64,000 bases of DNA from Gracilaria gracilis (taxonomy: Eukaryota > Rhodophyta > Florideophyceae > Gracilariales > Gracilariaceae): the NCBI GenBank assembly GCA_030374805.1, contig JARGSG010000058.1:1-64000 (forward strand), written 5' to 3'. The notes below the pieces were generated by a model that had not been told where the DNA came from, ran no database searches, and saw only the letters and a program-made list of their open reading frames with translations. This document shows positions 11,582 through 23,292 of this stretch, piece after piece; the stretch's first letter is position 1; each line of letters opens with the position of its first letter. Position numbers and translations under genes: made by a program.

Positions 11582-12624
11582 GGGGGAGACCTGCTCGCAC
11601 CTACGCTTGTCGGTTGTCTTCCCGGGTAGCGGGGGCAACATAGTTCAATTACGACCGATTGACTTGAATAAACTCTCATCTTCCAGGCCAAATTTTATTT
11701 TCTCTCTTCTTCTTCATCTTCTCTTCTCGAGGCTTCTACTTCATCTTCTCTTCTCGGAGTGCCATCCTCCCAGTTCTAGGGGTTCTTCTTCTCTTCTGAG
11801 GTCGCCTCACGGCGCCCTCTATCTCTTCCTGAGCTCCACGTCTTTCTTGGTATCATGGAGGACGACGACGGTGTCACACCGGAGTGTTCGTGAAGACAAT
11901 GTCGTGGCCCAATCCGATCGGTTTCTTATCCCACGAGGGCGTGGTTGATCGTATTGAGTACTCCCGTTCCCATACGGCTATGGTACTGCACGATCTTTGA
12001 TCGGGGTAAATGTTCCACCGGTTCGTCCGTGTCACTAGACGGCGGGTATTCATACCAACGAACTTGGTATTGGATGTACCCATCTGGGTGATAGCTATGC
12101 GCGACGATAAGGTCGATGACAAACTCCTTCGGGTGAATATCTCGCTTTGGGGTTCCTGTGCTTGCCCGATCAACGGTGGTTCCGGACGGCGTTGCCGGTA
12201 ATGGTACCAGCGTGCGCTGCAGCTTTGACGCCAGTGGCAGAAGAGCCGGGCCTGTTTCAGCTGAGGGGGCTGAACTCCTCTGCGAGGGTGATTCCTCAAC
12301 AGGTGGCTAGGTTCCTGGCGCACGGGTGCTAAGCCGACCTTGTCCTGTGCGCGACGGTTCGCAAGGAGGAGGCGGTTCGATGGCAACGGCGCGCGCCGGT
12401 TCACATGACCTAGCTTGGTGGGTGATGACAGTAATGCCGCGTTGAGACGGAGAGCTCCCACTGTGTGGTGGTGCACGGCGCGTGCCACGTGACAGGTTTT
12501 CGTTTGGCTCTCCTGCACGTGCAGAGTGGCTGGTTTTCTTTAGTGGTGCCTGAGACTGCTTTTTTACAGTGTGGTGCCATTTAGGGTAGCTTGCACCGTT
12601 CTGACGGGCACTTGGTAGATCCTC
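11582..12624. other. Intergenic stretch with polypyrimidine repeats
   Basis: No gene can be supported here. The segment 11,695-11,760 holds two near-identical pyrimidine tracts built from TTCATCTTCTCTTCTCG, and the rest shows open frames without protein-like composition. The 3' LTR of the minus-strand Gypsy copy would be expected in this interval, but I could not match one. Confidence 0.5.
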
Positions 12625-14458
12625 CTAGACTAGTGGAGATGCTGAGTCATCCGAGCCCGCATGGCGGTGACAGTTTTCCACTTCATCGTGTGTTGAACCT
12701 TCCTGACTAGGGGTGTTATCTGCCCCAGGGTCTGCGGTGACTTCTTTCTCTTGCGCCTTCGTGGCGGTTGAGGTGCGCACGTCTTGGACGGTATGCGACG
12801 GCGGAGCATCCCCTAAATCTCTCGAGCGATTATCCAGGTGTCCTGTGTCCATACTTCCTTTCGGAGGCAAGCTGATCAGGCTCCTTTCCGACTGTGTCGA
12901 GGGTGCCTTACGAGTGAGGCCAACGGTTCTCTCCTGTACTGGAGTTTGTTGAACGGCATCGTCTGACGACACTTCCTTGAGAGAGGGGGCATTTTCACCA
13001 GGCTGAGGTGGAGCCACATCGGTATCCGGTGGAGTAGTCTTGTTGACAAGAGTGCTGTCCTCCGCAGAGGGTTGGGCATTAATGGTAGTTTCAAAGCGCG
13101 ATTGCGGATCTGCAGATCCAACAATCGGCATATCCGTTCCAGAACCGTCCTGGACGGAGCCAGACTTTTCCACTTCAGGTAATCGTGAGGCACGAGCAGT
13201 AGATCGCGACAACGGTGTGGCCTTCGCTACCAAGCGGTCCATTGCCTCCCCCTCCTTAGTTGGAGCGACGGGGGGTGTTAGTTTCACGCTTGATTGCGGC
13301 TCGACAGCCGCTCGAAAGCGAGAGCGAATTAGAGTCGGAGAATCCGAAGAATTAGGTAGCTTCGATATAATCGGTAGGTATGAAAGTCCTCGGGAGGGTT
13401 GCGCAACTCCCTTTGGATAGAAAGCCATACCTTCATAGGAAGCGTTCTTGGATTGAACATCCAGAGCTCGGGCGTTAGTAATAACTTCCGTACTCGGGTT
13501 GGGGCCTTCTACCACGCGATCATGAGAAAAGCGTTCATGGGTATTACCCACTTCCAGTACCACTGTGTCTTCGTTCCCTGAGATGACTTTGTACGGACCA
13601 TCCGTGATAGGCGAGAGCTTGTGACGTTTCTCCTTTTCAGGGTTATAGTACTCCTTCCTGACAAAGGCGTATTGTCCTTTCTCGATCGAGGGAAGTGACC
13701 GACGGATTCGGGCATCAAAATTCCACTTGTAAGCGAGTTGTGCCTTCGCCATCGCGGATTTTGCGACGGGAACCATTGTAGTGAGCCAATTCTTCCATTG
13801 AATGTAATGATCAGTCGTAGACGGGGGCTTATCCAGCGTCGGCTGAGGTTCAACTGCAACCGGAGGCGGTGGCTCTGAGAGAACTGGTTCAAAGGGAGAT
13901 AAACCAGTAACTCTGTGAGCCTGCTTGTTGTACGCATAAGTTACCGTATCGGTGTACAGGTCCCATGTTCGGGTACAGGTCCCATGTTCGGGGGTGATCA
14001 ATCGTGTATGCACGCAACGCCGACAACAACGTTCGGTTAAATCGCTCCACTTGTCCATTACATTGGGGGTGGTACGTCGTTGTGAACAATTTCCTCACAT
14101 CGAGTATCCTGCAGACATCCTGGAAAAACCTCGCAACAAATTGCGGTCCGTTTTGCGAGAGGAGATTAACAGTTGGGCCGCAAACTAAAGCCCAATGTCT
14201 AACAAACGCTTCAGCGACGCTTCGTGCGGTAGTCTTTTTCAACGCGATCGTTCAGACTAGTTTAGAAAAGCGGTCCGTTTTGACGAAAAGGGATTTCTTT
14301 CCACAGGAAGTCCGGAGGAACTCACCGAGAATATCGATAGCAACAAACTCGAGAGAGGCCCGTGCCAGGAACAGGGTTAATTTCTTCGCATGGCGTCGTA
14401 GTTTAACTCGTTCTCGAGCCCAGTGAGTACAAGACCGCACAATTCCGTAGCAATCCAA
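12625..14458 (-). pseudogene. Ty3/Gypsy copy A: integrase and C-terminal extension
   Basis: The minus strand carries the integrase part of a Gypsy polyprotein: the HHCC-side residue block near 14,450, AIDILGEFLRTS with the first catalytic Asp, LLSQNGPQFVARFF (SDNGPQ in copy B, so the second Asp is replaced here by Gln), and CNGQVERFNRTLL with the catalytic Glu. A long Ser/Pro/Thr-rich tail follows to the stop at 12,625. A 19-bp tandem duplication (TACAGGTCCCATGTTCGG unit, about 13,953-13,992) shifts the frame, and further frame changes occur near 14,245. The element reads right to left and continues from the reverse transcriptase at 14,898-16,284. Confidence 0.85.
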
Positions 14459-14897
14459 CGCTATTGCGGGTCAGTAGAAGTCCCGGCGTAATGTCGTGTA
14501 CAGTCGGTGAGCAGCCAACCTCGAAAACTGAGAGATATGTAGAACTCTCGATTGGAGGGAATTTGGAACCACGATTTATGAAGAGGGCCGGACGGTTCTT
14601 ACCAAGTAACTTTGGGAGTCAATCCCAAAAGGGATATCGGCACCGCCATTTAATTGGGCGCGTACTTCGTACAAAATGGGTCTCCGGGCTGTTCACGTAT
14701 CATTTCTTCGGGAGTGACGGCGCAAACGAACTGGGGTCCGGGTCGTCACCGTCTGCTACAAGAATATCGTCACAGACGTCGTGCGAAATCAGGTCGTAGA
14801 CCCAGTCATCCTGGAGTAGGAAACAAGGGATATCTTCATCATCGTCGTCGACGGGCAAGGCTTCACCTTCCGTTCCTAAACTTGAAATAGCGTCCGC

Positions 14898-16284
14898 CTA
14901 GGAGTTTAAACTTCCCTTCTTGTAGGAGACTTCGTAGTCAAATTCAGCGAGCCGTAATCTCCATCGCATTAAGCGGCCAGAAGGTTCCGTAACTGACATT
15001 AACCAACGCAATGCGGAGTGGTCCGTATTAACGGTGAAGTGTACACCCATGAGATATGGTCGAAGCGTTTGCAGCGCCCATACCATGGCGAGACATTCTT
15101 TCTCGGATACCGAGTAGTTCCGTTCATGAACGTTGAGTGACCTGGACCAGTATCTAATGGGTTTTCGCTCCCCGTCGGGGGTTGTTTGAAACAACGCACA
15201 CCCGATTTGGTATTCACTAGAATCCTTGTCGACGGTATAAGGTAAACCTGTCTTTGGCAACGATAAGATCGTGCAAAGGCAACTGTCTCTCTAAGAAAGT
15301 CGAAAGCTTCCGCTTGCGCGGGAGCAAGGGGTCCCAGTTTTGGTGGTTGTCCTTTCTTCAAAAGGTCGTTGAGAGGTCCCGAGATCTTTGCAAAGCGCGG
15401 TATAAATCGTCGGTAGACGTTACATAGCCCTAAAAAGGAGCGAAGTTCCGTTTGAGTTGTCGGATGTTTGGCGTCTTTGATCGACTTCACCCGTGCATCA
15501 GCGATCATTAAGTGTTCTGGACGGATGATGTGCCCCAAATACTTAACCGAATCGGTAAAAAACTCACACTTTCTCAACTTTAGAGAATTCCCCGCATCAC
15601 GGAGCGTGGTCATGATCTCACGAACGTGGTCCAGGTGGTCATCCAAATTACTGGAAAAGAAAATGATATTGTCATGGTAGACGAGGCAACTCCGCCTCTT
15701 GAAACGAGCAAGAAGGATATCCAAAGCGCGCTGAAAGGTAGCGGGGGCGTTTGTCAGTCCAAATGGCATACGCTTAAAGCGGTATAACCCTGAGTGGCAG
15801 ACGAAGGCGGTTTTATCACGGTCTTCCTGTCGGACGGGTATTTGCCTGTACCCCCAGTTCGCATCCAACGTTGAAAACACCACCGCTTTGCCGAGAGAAT
15901 CAATATACTCTCGTCCATACGGGGTATGGGGTACACGTCCTTTACGGTGACTGCGTTCAAGCGAGGGCAGTCGATGCAAAAACTCCAGGACCCATCGGGT
16001 TTCGGGGCCAGTACCATAGGGGATTCCCATGGCGATTGAGCTGGTTCAATCACGCCAGAGCGGAGCATTTTATCCACTCAGAATTGCTCTTCTTCCCTAG
16101 CTTTGGGGCCCGCCCTGTACGGGTGCTGAGCAACCGGTCTCGAATCGGGTAGCAAGTCAATCCGGTGTTCCGTTGTTTTGATCTCTCCAAGAGATCCGTC
16201 CCACATTGGGGTGAACTCACGCAACATTTCGCGTAACTTCTGACGATGACACTCCGCCACGTGGCCGAGGTCTAACTTTTCCAA
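14898..16284 (-). pseudogene. Ty3/Gypsy copy A: reverse transcriptase and RNase H
   Basis: The reading enters at MEKLDLGHVAECHRQ and includes IEPAQSPWESPMVL, FSTLDANWGYRQIPV and MPFGLTNAPATFQRALD, all typical of Gypsy reverse transcriptase. The catalytic YLDD of the sister copy is changed to YHDN, and a TGA at 16,078-16,080 and a frame change near 15,250 break it. RNase H follows (YSVSEKECLAMVWAL, NTDHSALRWL). The element cannot encode active enzyme. Confidence 0.88.
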
Positions 16285-16620
16285 CTCCTCTAAAGGGTCG
16301 AGCTTGTCCTAACTCGTGGGAGTGGCCTTCTTTCCCGAATCGTTCGTGCATTCAACCTCCTCGGGGGGAAAGATGACTTCTTCCTCCCCCTCCTTAGGTG
16401 AAGATTTATCCCTTGCAATTGCAGGTTCGACGATCCTGAGTACTCCGGTGGCAGACACCTTTGTAGGGATTAAGGCCGTGGGATGTGGAAGCACAGTACC
16501 AAAGACTTGGTTTTTCGCTAGGTACTGGGGCTTCTTGCAAAAGTTGGCTTTCAGAACCTGAAAAGGGTAACTACCATATATCTGGACGACCCCGTTTGCC
16601 AGAGCAAGCTGATACTTCTC

Positions 16621-17238
16621 TTATAAGAAGGTGAGTGGTTGAACAACCCTTAGACCAAGAGGTGCAGCTCTAACGTTGACCATCACTTGTGATTCTGGCG
16701 GGATTGCCACCGAACGTGCAACAAGTAGCTTTGGCCACTCCTTCGGAGGTGACGAATCCTGTAGGGGGGCTGGGAGTGGTACCAATTTAGATGAGCAACT
16801 CCTAAGCTGGCGACGAACTATCGGTACTACCGAACCATCCTCCAATTCAACTTCATGCGAGCGAGGGCGTATTGCCTCGACGTATCGGTTGCAGAAGTCA
16901 CATCCCAAAATAACGGGGGTAGATAGCGTCTTACAGACGATGAACTCGACCTGTAGGACACAGTTTCCAATCCTCACAACGAGTAAAACCATACCTGCAG
17001 TCTTCAGAGGGTTATTGTTAGCGTCGGCTACGCCCATAACGGGTCCCTGACGAACACGGGCACGTACTTCCGGCGTTAATAACGATTCAACAATGAAATT
17101 GGGGCCAGCAACTGTGTCTAGAATAGACAGATGGCGCACCATATACTGGGTAGATAGGCCAAGGTCTGCGAAAACCTTGTAGTTTTGCCTGGCCATCACC
17201 ATGACTCGATCCGGGATCCAGTTGTTCCTATACCGCAT
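16621..17238 (-). pseudogene. Ty3/Gypsy copy A: aspartic protease region
   Basis: The segment contains LSTQYMVRHLSILDTVAG, where the protease active site DTGAG of copy B (22,198 onward) has become DTVAG, followed by VILGCDFCNRYVEAI, the typical ILG motif of retropepsins. The replaced glycine and a stop before the reverse transcriptase indicate loss of function. Confidence 0.82.
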
Positions 17239-17390
17239 TCAAGGGCGACGCAACACACCAATGTTGGTAGAATCCCCGTCTGGGGTGATCAAGGAGTTCT
17301 TCGAAAGGATCTTGAGCGGGGAGCCAGGCTGTGACGCCTCGGGCGCCGATAACCTCGACTCGGGCGCCTCTCCAATGGAGACTCCCCCAC

Positions 17391-18960
17391 TCAGTTTCTC
17401 AGGGTGGTATCCGTTCTAACGGGAACGGCGCTCTGCACGACGGTATCCGATCGGGCGGCCTGTGGAACAGTAACAGAACTATCCGCGGCTGCGGGTGGGA
17501 TAGCAGTAGCGGACTGGCGCGATGAAGCAGGGATCCTAGAAGAACCTGATTGTTGCAACACCACATCATTAGCTGGTGAAATTGTACCAGGAAACTCGGT
17601 CTTCGCCCGCAAATAGGTGGTCGCAGGTACGAATGCCTGTTCTCCCGGGATCAGGGCTTCGTTGTTAACCACAATCTTTGGCATTTCCCTCAAAGTGAGA
17701 GTACATTTTGGCGACACATGCCCGTGGGTGTAGCACAGGTGACAGATCAATCTGGAAGCAGTCTCGGGCATCCGGTTGTCTTGGAACTTTACAACGCGGG
17801 CGTCCATCCATCCAGGCCTCTGGTAGCGATTACCAGTGACGTATGGGACCTAGGGTCCGCGTATGCGAGGACGATCTGCGTACAGCAGTTGAGCATCCGT
17901 TTCACACGAGGCAACCGTGGTGGGCGGGAGCTCCGAAGTTGGGACAGAAAGCAGTTCATCCTGTGTAAAGTGCAAATTATCGACCTCTTGACGAGAGTGC
18001 TCCTGCGGCAGCAGTGAAATTGAAGACGGAGCGCCTTCTAGGTGACTTGATACTGCTACCGGTGTGAGCGCGCAGAGCGTCTCCTTCGGAATTTGCGTAT
18101 TGTACCAGCTCGAGGTAGGTTTCACTTCTTCTACCCTCACGACGTTTGGCGACCAGAGTGCGAATAGCCGGGTCCAACCCGTCGATAAACATTGTGCAAC
18201 GCTCTCCAGGGGTATAAACATTACCACATCGGTTGAAAGCTTTGTCCAGTCTAACTGAAAATTCGATCTCCGTCTTCTTCGGGCGTTGCTTCGTATCCCA
18301 TAACGCGGGGAAAGCTTCCTGAATAGCAGTCTCGGTCACGACAGAACGGAGTAGATATTGCACTGCTTCGGGCCAACACGCGACCCCTCCCTCAGAGGCA
18401 CGAGATGAACCTCTGACAGAGTTGTATTGATCTTCAGCCAATCCACGTAAGAAATACGGTATGGCGACGTATGCCTGTCCCTCACTCCTCCCTAGGATGT
18501 CGGCTTCCGCAACAAAGCGTGACAGAAAGTCCAACACCATAATTGGGTCTTCTCCAGTAAAGTACTGGTTACAGAATGACAAAGCCATCCTCTTGATACA
18601 GTCTTTCATCTTCCCAGTACCGCGGAGTGTACGATCCAAGCTGGAGTCCTCCAAACGGTAAGACCGGTGCGATAAAACTTTCTTGTATAAACGGTTAGTA
18701 GGCTTCAGTTCCCCCAGACCAGAGTGCTTCGTTCCCTTCTGTCGGGCCCTAACTTCACCGTAAGTGGCTGCAGAACGGCACGAGTGCGACGAGTGAGAAC
18801 GACGGTGTCAGTCAGCGTCCGTAGGCGAGTCCGAAGACGAGGAATCCGCCGATCGGCGAGAATGTACGGATTACTGGGACGAGTCAGAGTCCGCGTCACT
18901 GTGAAATTTCTTGTTGGAGTGGACCTTCGCGCGATCACGATGAATTGCGCGATTGGATAG
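17391..18960 (-). pseudogene. Ty3/Gypsy copy A: gag
   Basis: The capsid-like part (18,654-17,977) includes FLSRFVAEADILGRSEGQAY, YFLRGLAEDQYNSVRG and MFIDGLDPAIRTLV, as in Ty3-type gag. A CCHC zinc knuckle follows after a frame change near 17,850 (CHLCYTHGHVSPKC). The N-terminal Arg/Ser-rich part is only recognisable by comparison with copy B. Similarity to copy B fades near 18,960-18,990, so the 5' end appears truncated or degraded. Confidence 0.82.
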
Positions 18961-20079
18961 CACAGGTTGTGTGTCCGGGACGTGTAGAGCAACGCCATTC
19001 GCGGTACTCAGCCGTTTTCACGAGTCATATACACCTCATTAGTGATGGTAGCACTTGGCTCTCTATATGAAAAGATATTGGACCCTTCGTACAGGATAAT
19101 AGCGTCCAAACTGGACCTTTGCACTCTGGGAAAAAGGAGTACAAATAATACACGTGTGCCGGTACATGGCACCCTTCGTAGGGGAACTTCTAGATATAAT
19201 TTACTTTATTTAGTGCACGACCTTACAGTTGAATGGGCGACGCCATAGTATATGACTTGGTGATCTCGGGCCATCCCGGTCAAGTAAAATCTAACAAGCG
19301 AGTGTTCGGCTCTGACTCAGGAACCCCTGGAACTCGGTAAACTCCTCACGGAGAGCCGACTCCTTGCGCAGGACTAGTCACACACCTTGTGGAGCTTCCA
19401 GCGCGTCCACCGTCGGTGTTTTCTTTTAACCACGTGTGTGTTTGGGTTCTTCGCCCGTATTGTACAGGTACCGCTCCCCCACAAACCGGTGTCGCCCCTT
19501 TTTGTCTTCTCTTGGCTTTAATCGTGGCCTTGCCAGTCGGGGTCCGTGTCCCCACTACCGTGTGCCCCCGTTCCACTTCTGTGACTTCATCACCGACCCT
19601 GTAGCCATATAGATCCGACCTCTTGGTTTCTACACCTGTTCGCTCGTCGAGACGGTGAGTCCCGGTCTTACACCCGGCTAGCGTACTCACCACAGGTGGC
19701 TCTGTTCGCAGCGCTACCCTCTCTAGAGGAAGGCCCCGAACACCTTCGTGTGTCATCACCCTGTCAGGCTTTTGCACCACCCATTGGTCTCCCGACCTAG
19801 AAGTCGATTTCTCATCCTATCCTGGATTGGTCAGTTGAAGAACTGGCTTCCCGAATTCGGTGTTGTGTGTGGACTCAGAAACTATCTGGTTACAGCGCCG
19901 TTGACCGATAAGAACGTGTTATCGATCTCCGGCTCTGTTCCAATTGGATTAAGTATTACACACTATCGACTGGTTGTTGATATTACTGTTGAGTGTGGGA
20001 CACTCATTTGGGGTTATTTTTTTGGTTGGTTGTAAGGACTGTTTCAGTTCTTGGATTACTGTACCCTCGGAAGACGATG
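18961..20079. other. Spacer between divergent Gypsy copies, includes LTR-like sequence
   Basis: The two Gypsy copies point away from each other, and this 1.1 kb lies between their gag starts. Positions 19,245-19,395 match, in reverse, the fragment at 9,177-9,330, so part of it is LTR or leader sequence. I saw no clean LTR ends, primer-binding site or target duplication. Confidence 0.55.
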
Positions 20080-22165
20080 AGATGCGGCAAGAAGTCGAGC
20101 CCGTCTAAGGCGAGATCAGTGGGCGCGGACCTACCCCCGCGTTCGCGGTCTGTACCCGAGATACCGGAGGAATCACGGAAACCCGGAGCCAAGAGCAGTC
20201 CGCCCCGTCATCGGCGTCCCTAGTTGCTGGTCCGTCGGGTGCTCCGCTTAGGAAACATCCGTTACCGCCACTTGCGGATGCTGGTGCGCTCGTTCCCGAG
20301 TTGGAATCACAGGTGAGAACCCTGGAGGCTCAGCTCCTCTTAAACGCAGAGTTTCCACGCTGCCCTCGCCAGCGAGGTCGATGCTCTTCGTATGAGAGTG
20401 GACGTCGCTCTCATGGGAGGTGCATCAGAGGATCTACTTATTTTACGGAAGGATGTGAACTCTCTCTTGGAGGCTTTATCCGGTTACCCTGGCTTTACAC
20501 AGGACGTGAATGTGAAATTTAATCGCATCCTGGCCCGTCTTGAGACGATGGAATCGACCCTCCGAGCCGACGAACCGGCCGTGCACTCGAAGGTGGAAGG
20601 CTCACAACCGTGAACGCCGTCGCGAAAGCGGAAAGAAACACTCCAAGAAGAGGCAGCAGAACGACTACGACTCGGATTCGTCCCGGTCATCGGTTCACTC
20701 TAACCGCTCTGCGGACTCATCTTCATCGAACTCCTCACATGACGGTGAGAATCCTGCCCGTTCGGCCCAATCGCGCCGCTCGGACGCCACCCGTGGTGAG
20801 ATTCGGACCAGACAGAAAGGGAGAAAGCACTCTGGTTTGAAAGAACTGAGGCCTACCAATCCTTTGTACAAGAGGTTTTTATCTTACCGGTACTACCGTT
20901 TAAAAGATTACAGTTTGGATCGCACACCTCGCTGAACCGGAAAGGTCAAGGACTGCATCAATAGAATGGCTTTGCCGTTCCGTGACCACTATTTCACTGG
21001 GGAAGACACGATTCTCGTGTTGGATTTCCTGTCCCGATTTGTTCAGGGACGCAAACATTCTCTGCATGAGTGAGGGCCAGGCTTATATAGCCGTACCGTA
21101 CTTCTTACGTGGACTCGCTGAAGATCCATTCAACTCTGTTAGAGGTTCATCATGCGCCTCTGAAGGAGGGATCACTTGTTGACCAGAAGCCGTTCAATAT
21201 CTTGTACGCTCGTACGCTACGGGAGCCGCCATTCAAGAGGCTGTCCTCGCGTTACGCGACAAGAAACAACGCCCAAAAGAAACGGAGACCGAGTTCTCAG
21301 TTCGACTGAATAAGGCCTTCCACAGCTGTGGCAATGTTTATACCGCTAGCGAGCGTTGCCAGATGTTTATCGACGGATTGGATCCGGCTATTCGCACCCT
21401 TGTCTCTCAGAGACGTGAGGACAGAAGGAAGGTTACTTATCCTGAACTGGTACAGTACGCGAAAGCGGAAGGGGACGCTCTAAGGGCTCGCTCCGGAAAC
21501 CGGGTCAAATCCAAGGCCTTACACCGTGAGGCCGCCTCGTCGTCAGTTTCTATACTGCCGCAAGTATACACTCGTCAGGAGGTTGATAACCTGCACTTGG
21601 CCAACGATGAATTCGGTTCAATTCCGACAACGGAGTTGCCGTCGACCACGAGCCCTCGTTGCAAGAAGATGACGACCTGCTCTATGCAGATCGTCCCCGA
21701 GTTCGTGGTCCGCAAGTGCCGTTCGCTGGTAATCGTTACCAGAGGCCTGGATGGGTTGACCCGCGTGCTGTGAAGTTTCAGAACAACCGGAATGCCGAGG
21801 TACTCCCGAAACTGATATGTTATCTTTGCTACAACCACGGACATACGTCTCCGAATTGTGTCCTCACGATGAGAGAGATGCCGAAATTTGTGGTGAATTG
21901 TGAAGCAATAACTCCGGAAAAACAGGCTTCAGTGCCCGTCACCGCGTATTTGCGTGCTAAGACTCAGTTCCCTCGCACGCTTACACCGACTCAGGTTTCT
22001 TAGATGCGCCACTCTAGTTCTTCTCAGGTCAATGTTTCCCCCGTCGCACCGGTGTCTTCCAGCGCTGCTGCGGACCGTTCTGTTGCTGTTCCACAGATTA
22101 CAACCCAAACACCTGGGGCGCAGAACTCTATTCCCGTTAGAACGGATACTACTCAGTTAAACTGA
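20080..22165 (+). pseudogene. Ty3/Gypsy copy B: gag
   Basis: The reading begins near ATG 20,080 (MRCGKKSSPSKARSVG) and passes a basic Ser-rich region and a capsid-like region (RFVQGRKHSLHE in a shifted frame, YFLRGLAEDPFNSVRG, MFIDGLDPAIRTLV). It reaches a CCHC zinc knuckle at about 21,820-21,860 (CYLCYNHGHTSPNC). At least five frame changes or stops occur between 20,220 and 22,010. It is the plus-strand sister of gag in copy A. Confidence 0.82.
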
Positions 22166-22197
22166 GTGGGGGAGTCTCCATTGGAGAGGCGCCCGAG

Positions 22198-23277
22198 TTG
22201 AGGCCCAAGGCGCCCGAGTTGAGGCCCAAGGCGCCCGAGTTGAGCCCCACAACGCCCGAGGCGTCAATGCCTCGCTCCCCGGTCAAGATCCTATCAAGGA
22301 AAATGGCCAACACAGACGTGGACGCAACAACCCTTGGTGTGTTACGGCGCCCGTGGAGACTGTACAGGAACAACCGGATCCCGGGCCGAGTCATGGTCAT
22401 GGCCAAGACGCACTACAAAGTTTTTGGAGATCTTGGCCTTTCCACCCAGTATAGGGTGCGCCATCTGTCTATTTTGGACACGGGTGCAGGCCCTTACTTC
22501 ATTGTTGAATCAATGTTACCAGCGGAGGTGCGTTCAACTGTTCGTCAAGGACCCGTCATGGACGTTGCCGATGCGAGCAACAACCCGTTGAGAACGGCGT
22601 GTATGGTCTCTCTCGTTATACGGATTGGTCACTGTGTTGTACAGCTCTAATTTGTCGTCTGTAAGACGCTAGCTGCCCCCCTCATCTTGGGATGTTATTT
22701 CTGCGACCGCTTTGTCGAAGCAATTCGACCGCGGAAGCGCGAGGTTGAGATGGAAGATGGTTCGGTTGTGCCGATTGTACGTCGCTCTATCAGGCGTGCC
22801 TCAGCTCAGCTGGTACCAATCCCTGCCCCATTACAGAACTCATCCCCACCAAAGAAATCACCGAAACTTCGGGTCGCAAGACCAGTCTCCATCCCCCCTG
22901 CATCACATGTATGGGTGAACGTTACCGCTGCTCCGCGTGGCTTGCGGGTTGCCCAACCGCTCGCCTCCTTATATGAGAAGCACCAAATCGCTTTAGCGAA
23001 TGGATTTGTTCACATTTCTGGTGAACACCGCTTTCAGGTCTTGATCGCCAACTTCAGAACGAAGCCCCAGCATCTGGTGCAAAACCAAGTCATCGGTACT
23101 GTACTTCCGCACCCAACGGCAATAATCTCCACCAAGGTGCCAGCCGCCGAAGTCCTCGGGATTACCGAACCATCAAGCGATGCTTCCCACCCTAAGGAAA
23201 GAGAGGATGGTACAATTCCGCTCCTAGAGCGTGACAACACGAAAGATTCGGAAGTGAAGCCCGTGCCAACGAGCTAA
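22198..23277 (+). pseudogene. Ty3/Gypsy copy B: aspartic protease region
   Basis: The frame begins with four repeats of an Ala-Pro-Glu-Leu-Arg-Pro-Lys-like unit and reaches LSILDTGAG, an intact retropepsin active site. It then meets TAA at 22,648-22,650, where copy A has a Glu codon, and continues with LILGCYFCDRFVEAI. Apart from that stop the region is open to 23,277. Confidence 0.85.
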
Positions 23278-23292
23278 GACAGGCTCGACCCT

